A DNA stretch of 8,833 nt from SIG710 sp045595425. GTDB lineage: Bacteria; Bacillota; Clostridia; Oscillospirales; CAG-272. Both the position numbers and the translations under genes were made by a program. The notes below the pieces were generated by a model. That model was not told the origin of the DNA. It did no database searches and saw only the letters and a program-made list of their open reading frames with translations. The stretch covers positions 1-8,833 of the forward strand of contig JAZOAL010000042.1 in the NCBI GenBank assembly GCA_045595425.1, written 5' to 3'. Position 1 is the stretch's first letter. Every line of letters starts with the position of its first letter. Shown here in pieces: positions 7,531 to 8,833 of the stretch.

Positions 7531-7597
7531 TCATGTTATCACCATTCCTTTCCTTGCGAGCAGTTTTCTCTGCTTCGTTTGTGCAAAAGTATTTTAC

Positions 7598-7645
7598 CGC
7601 GGATTCAAGTACCAAAAGGTATCCGCGCGTACCGCACAGTACCAA
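7598..7645. repeat. Inverted repeat plus phased direct repeats in the terS/transferase divergent region
   Basis: CGCGGAT (7598-7604) is mirrored by ATCCGCG (7621-7627). Inside it, ACC-AAAA-GGT (7611-7620) forms an inner stem, giving a roughly 10-bp stem with a 6-nt bulge. The direct repeat AGTACCAA occurs at 7608-7615 and 7638-7645 (30 bp apart). A third GTACC lies at 7629-7633, so GTACC starts are spaced 20 and 10 bp, on one face of the helix. The block lies just upstream of the transferase promoter and upstream of terS, so it could be an operator or a packaging/attachment site. Its role is unknown. Confidence 0.4.
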
Positions 7646-7652
7646 TTTATGC

Positions 7653-7681
7653 TTGAAAAAAACGATGAAAAGGAGTATAAT
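7653..7681 (+). promoter_or_regulatory. Sigma-A promoter of the phosphopantetheinyl transferase gene
   Basis: TTGAAA (-35, 7653-7658), a 17-bp spacer and TATAAT (-10, 7676-7681) make a near-perfect vegetative promoter. Transcription would start near 7688, giving a leader of only about 16 nt that is nearly all Shine-Dalgarno. This suggests constitutive expression independent of the minus-strand virus operon. Confidence 0.88.
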
Positions 7682-7703
7682 AAATAAAAAGGAGGTGCTA
7701 AAA

Positions 7704-8351
7704 GTGATAAAGCTTGCTTTTTCCGAGCTTTTAAAGGAGATCAGCGAAGATGACATAAAAAAAGAAGCGGCATCAATTCCGCATTTTTTGCGAGAAAAGA
7801 ATACCGCTTATATTGAACATATTTTATTGAAAAAACACCGTCCTTCAGCCTACAGAAGTCTTGCTTCACTAAGGCTTTTGGGAAAACTGCTCTATCCTCT
7901 CACAGCTTCGCCTGTCCTTAAGAGAGATAAAAACGGCAGACCCTATCTGATAGGCCTCGACAAAATAGACTTCAATATTTCCCATACCGAAAGCTTGGCG
8001 ATCTGTGCCGTCTGCGTAAGTGAAAACTCCGATATAGCGCCAAGAGTCGGGATCGATGCAGAAGATATATATATAAAGGATCCGACTGCGCTCGTAGATC
8101 GCTTCTTTTCCGAGAGTGAGAAGCAATATTTCTATGCTTCGGATAACAAAAAACAGACCTTCACAGAGATTTGGACAAGGAAAGAAGCTTATATCAAATA
8201 TCTCGGAACAGGACTTGCCACCCCTCTGCCCTCATTTGACACAACAGGTGAACTCGGACTTCGGTTTGAGACCTTCAAGCAGGGTAACAGCATTATAACC
8301 GTCTGCGCCGAGAGAGGCTCCTTTCCGTATACAGTTAGTTTTGAAACTTAA
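7704..8351 (+). CDS. 4'-phosphopantetheinyl transferase (Sfp/AcpS superfamily)
   Basis: The enzyme moves the 4'-phosphopantetheine arm from coenzyme A to a serine of an acyl- or peptidyl-carrier protein, in the cytoplasm. I take the start as GTG at 7704 (215 residues): it sits 8 nt after GGAGG (7691-7695) and downstream of the promoter at 7653-7681. The frame is open further upstream to 7533, but that would cross the promoter and lacks signals. Motifs are in the right order: KNGRPYL (76-82), FNISHTES (90-97), VGIDAE (115-120, Mg-binding D118 and E120) and WTRKEAYIKYLGTGL (157-171, catalytic E161 and K165). The length matches Sfp-type enzymes. No carrier protein or synthase gene lies nearby, so its partner may be the fatty-acid acyl carrier protein or a distant pathway. 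Its 3' end overlaps the convergent hydrolase gene by 17 bp. Confidence 0.92.
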   Translation: MIKLAFSELLKEISEDDIKKEAASIPHFLREKNTAYIEHILLKKHRPSAYRSLASLRLLGKLLYPLTASPVLKRDKNGRPYLIGLDKIDFNISHTESLAICAVCVSENSDIAPRVGIDAEDIYIKDPTALVDRFFSESEKQYFYASDNKKQTFTEIWTRKEAYIKYLGTGLATPLPSFDTTGELGLRFETFKQGNSIITVCAERGSFPYTVSFET

Positions 8352-8833
8352 AGTCTTGAAGAGCTTCAAGAGGAAAACTATATAGCACTTTCCCTTCAAG
8401 CTCCTCTTTTTCCATTGAAATCACGTTTATTCGACTGTTCTCATAAGTCGTATAATAGTATATTCCCCCCAGCAGATCAATACAGCAGGAATAAGCCGTC
8501 AAGTCAAAATTCCCCTTCGGAGTCAGCACGCTCCCCCTCACCATAGCAACCGAAGCAAGCAGGTGAAAAAACTGTGTTATGCTCCTCTCATCACCTTCGC
8601 ATACACAATTTTTCAGAAGATACGAAGCCTTTACAAATCTTGATGCGCTTGAAAAATCCCCCGGCAAGCCAAAGCTTCCGAGACCGAAGCTAAAGGGCTT
8701 TACCCCCATTTCTGCAAGACAATTTGACGGATCTTCCGCAGTTAGATTCAAATAATGCGAAATATTTGAAAGGTGAAAATCAAAAGAGGGATTGTTTGTC
8801 ATTACATTCATCGGGTCATCATATATTTTTGCC
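8335..8833 (-). CDS. Choloylglycine hydrolase family protein (bile salt hydrolase/penicillin V acylase type), C-terminal part
   Basis: The frame is open to the right edge, so the start and N-terminal catalytic Cys lie outside the window; 165 residues to the TAA at 8335 are visible. It begins AKIYDDPMNVMTNNPSFDFH, the TNNP loop that holds a conserved active-site Asn in this Ntn-hydrolase family. LGSFGLPGDFSSASRFVKAS follows, containing the conserved catalytic-site Arg of SSxSRF. TQFFHLLASVAMVRGS and then YSCCIDLLGGIYYYTTYENS is the family's usual last third. These enzymes cleave amide bonds of conjugated bile acids or penicillin V; which substrate applies cannot be told from this half. The gene converges on and overlaps the transferase 3' end. 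No signal of decay is seen in the visible portion. It looks like a chromosomal gut-bacterial gene rather than part of the virus module. Confidence 0.9.
   Translation of the reverse strand, partial: AKIYDDPMNVMTNNPSFDFHLSNISHYLNLTAEDPSNCLAEMGVKPFSFGLGSFGLPGDFSSASRFVKASYLLKNCVCEGDERSITQFFHLLASVAMVRGSVLTPKGNFDLTAYSCCIDLLGGIYYYTTYENSRINVISMEKEELEGKVLYSFPLEALQDFKFQN

Noticed and set aside
7591..7620. Minus-strand promoter for terS with -10 TAAAAT at 7596-7591
   Set aside because: The hexamer at the right distance (CCTTTT) does not resemble a -35 box, so the evidence is insufficient.
7006..7687. Plus-strand frames of 216 and 135 codons over terL and terS
   Set aside because: They run antisense through two well-recognised terminase genes, have no ribosome binding site, and end in the intergenic region.
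7533..7703. N-terminal extension of the transferase to an ATG at 7533
   Set aside because: It would include the consensus promoter and lacks a Shine-Dalgarno. GTG at 7704 has an ideal GGAGG and yields a normal-length enzyme.
8354..8408. Stem-loops TCTTGAA/TTCAAGA and AAGAGGA/TCCTCTT after the transferase as a terminator
   Set aside because: The first is A/T-rich with no U tract. The second has a 27-nt loop and only five T residues, and both lie inside the hydrolase coding sequence. Too weak to call.

Overview
The window looks like part of the chromosome of a gut-type, low-to-moderate-GC Firmicute (Clostridia). The evidence is strong Shine-Dalgarno sites of the GGAGGTGATC type, a textbook sigma-A promoter, and the C-terminal half of a bile-salt-hydrolase/penicillin-V-acylase family gene, a family common in intestinal Clostridia. 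No taxon-specific marker is present, so the assignment stays at that level.

Positions 738-7530 (minus strand) hold a tightly packed virus packaging and capsid module. In transcription order it has the small terminase subunit (7168-7530), large terminase subunit (5871-7178), a beta-propeller-like tail/neck protein (4029-5795), portal (2456-4015), scaffold (1983-2456), major capsid protein (1137-1961) and a small head-completion/connector protein (738-1124). All seven frames are intact. Most junctions overlap or leave a gap of 13 to 21 nt. The only larger gap (75 nt) lies before the propeller gene and contains a hairpin that includes that gene's ribosome binding site. A strong intrinsic terminator (705-730) sits 7 nt after the connector stop codon.

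Only 19 nt after the terminator, another minus-strand gene starts (685) and runs off the left edge. Its 228 visible residues resemble the N-terminal region of large RHS/DNRLRE-type 'wall-associated' proteins of Firmicutes, but there is no signal peptide.

To the right, a 173-nt divergent intergenic region holds a consensus promoter (TTGAAA-17-TATAAT) for a plus-strand Sfp-type 4'-phosphopantetheinyl transferase (7704-8351). It also holds an inverted repeat and helically phased direct repeats. The transferase overlaps by 17 bp, tail to tail, with the choloylglycine-hydrolase family gene (8335 to the right edge). These last two genes look like ordinary bacterial genes, so the virus module seems to end abruptly at terS.

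The working model is a DNA-packaging, capsid-forming element that is short-tailed, a capsid-forming satellite, or domesticated. No integrase, lysogeny, lysis or tape-measure gene is seen here. Its late operon ends at a terminator, with a large cell-surface- or toxin-like protein just beyond. Whether the element is a prophage, a satellite or a domesticated particle cannot be settled from this window.
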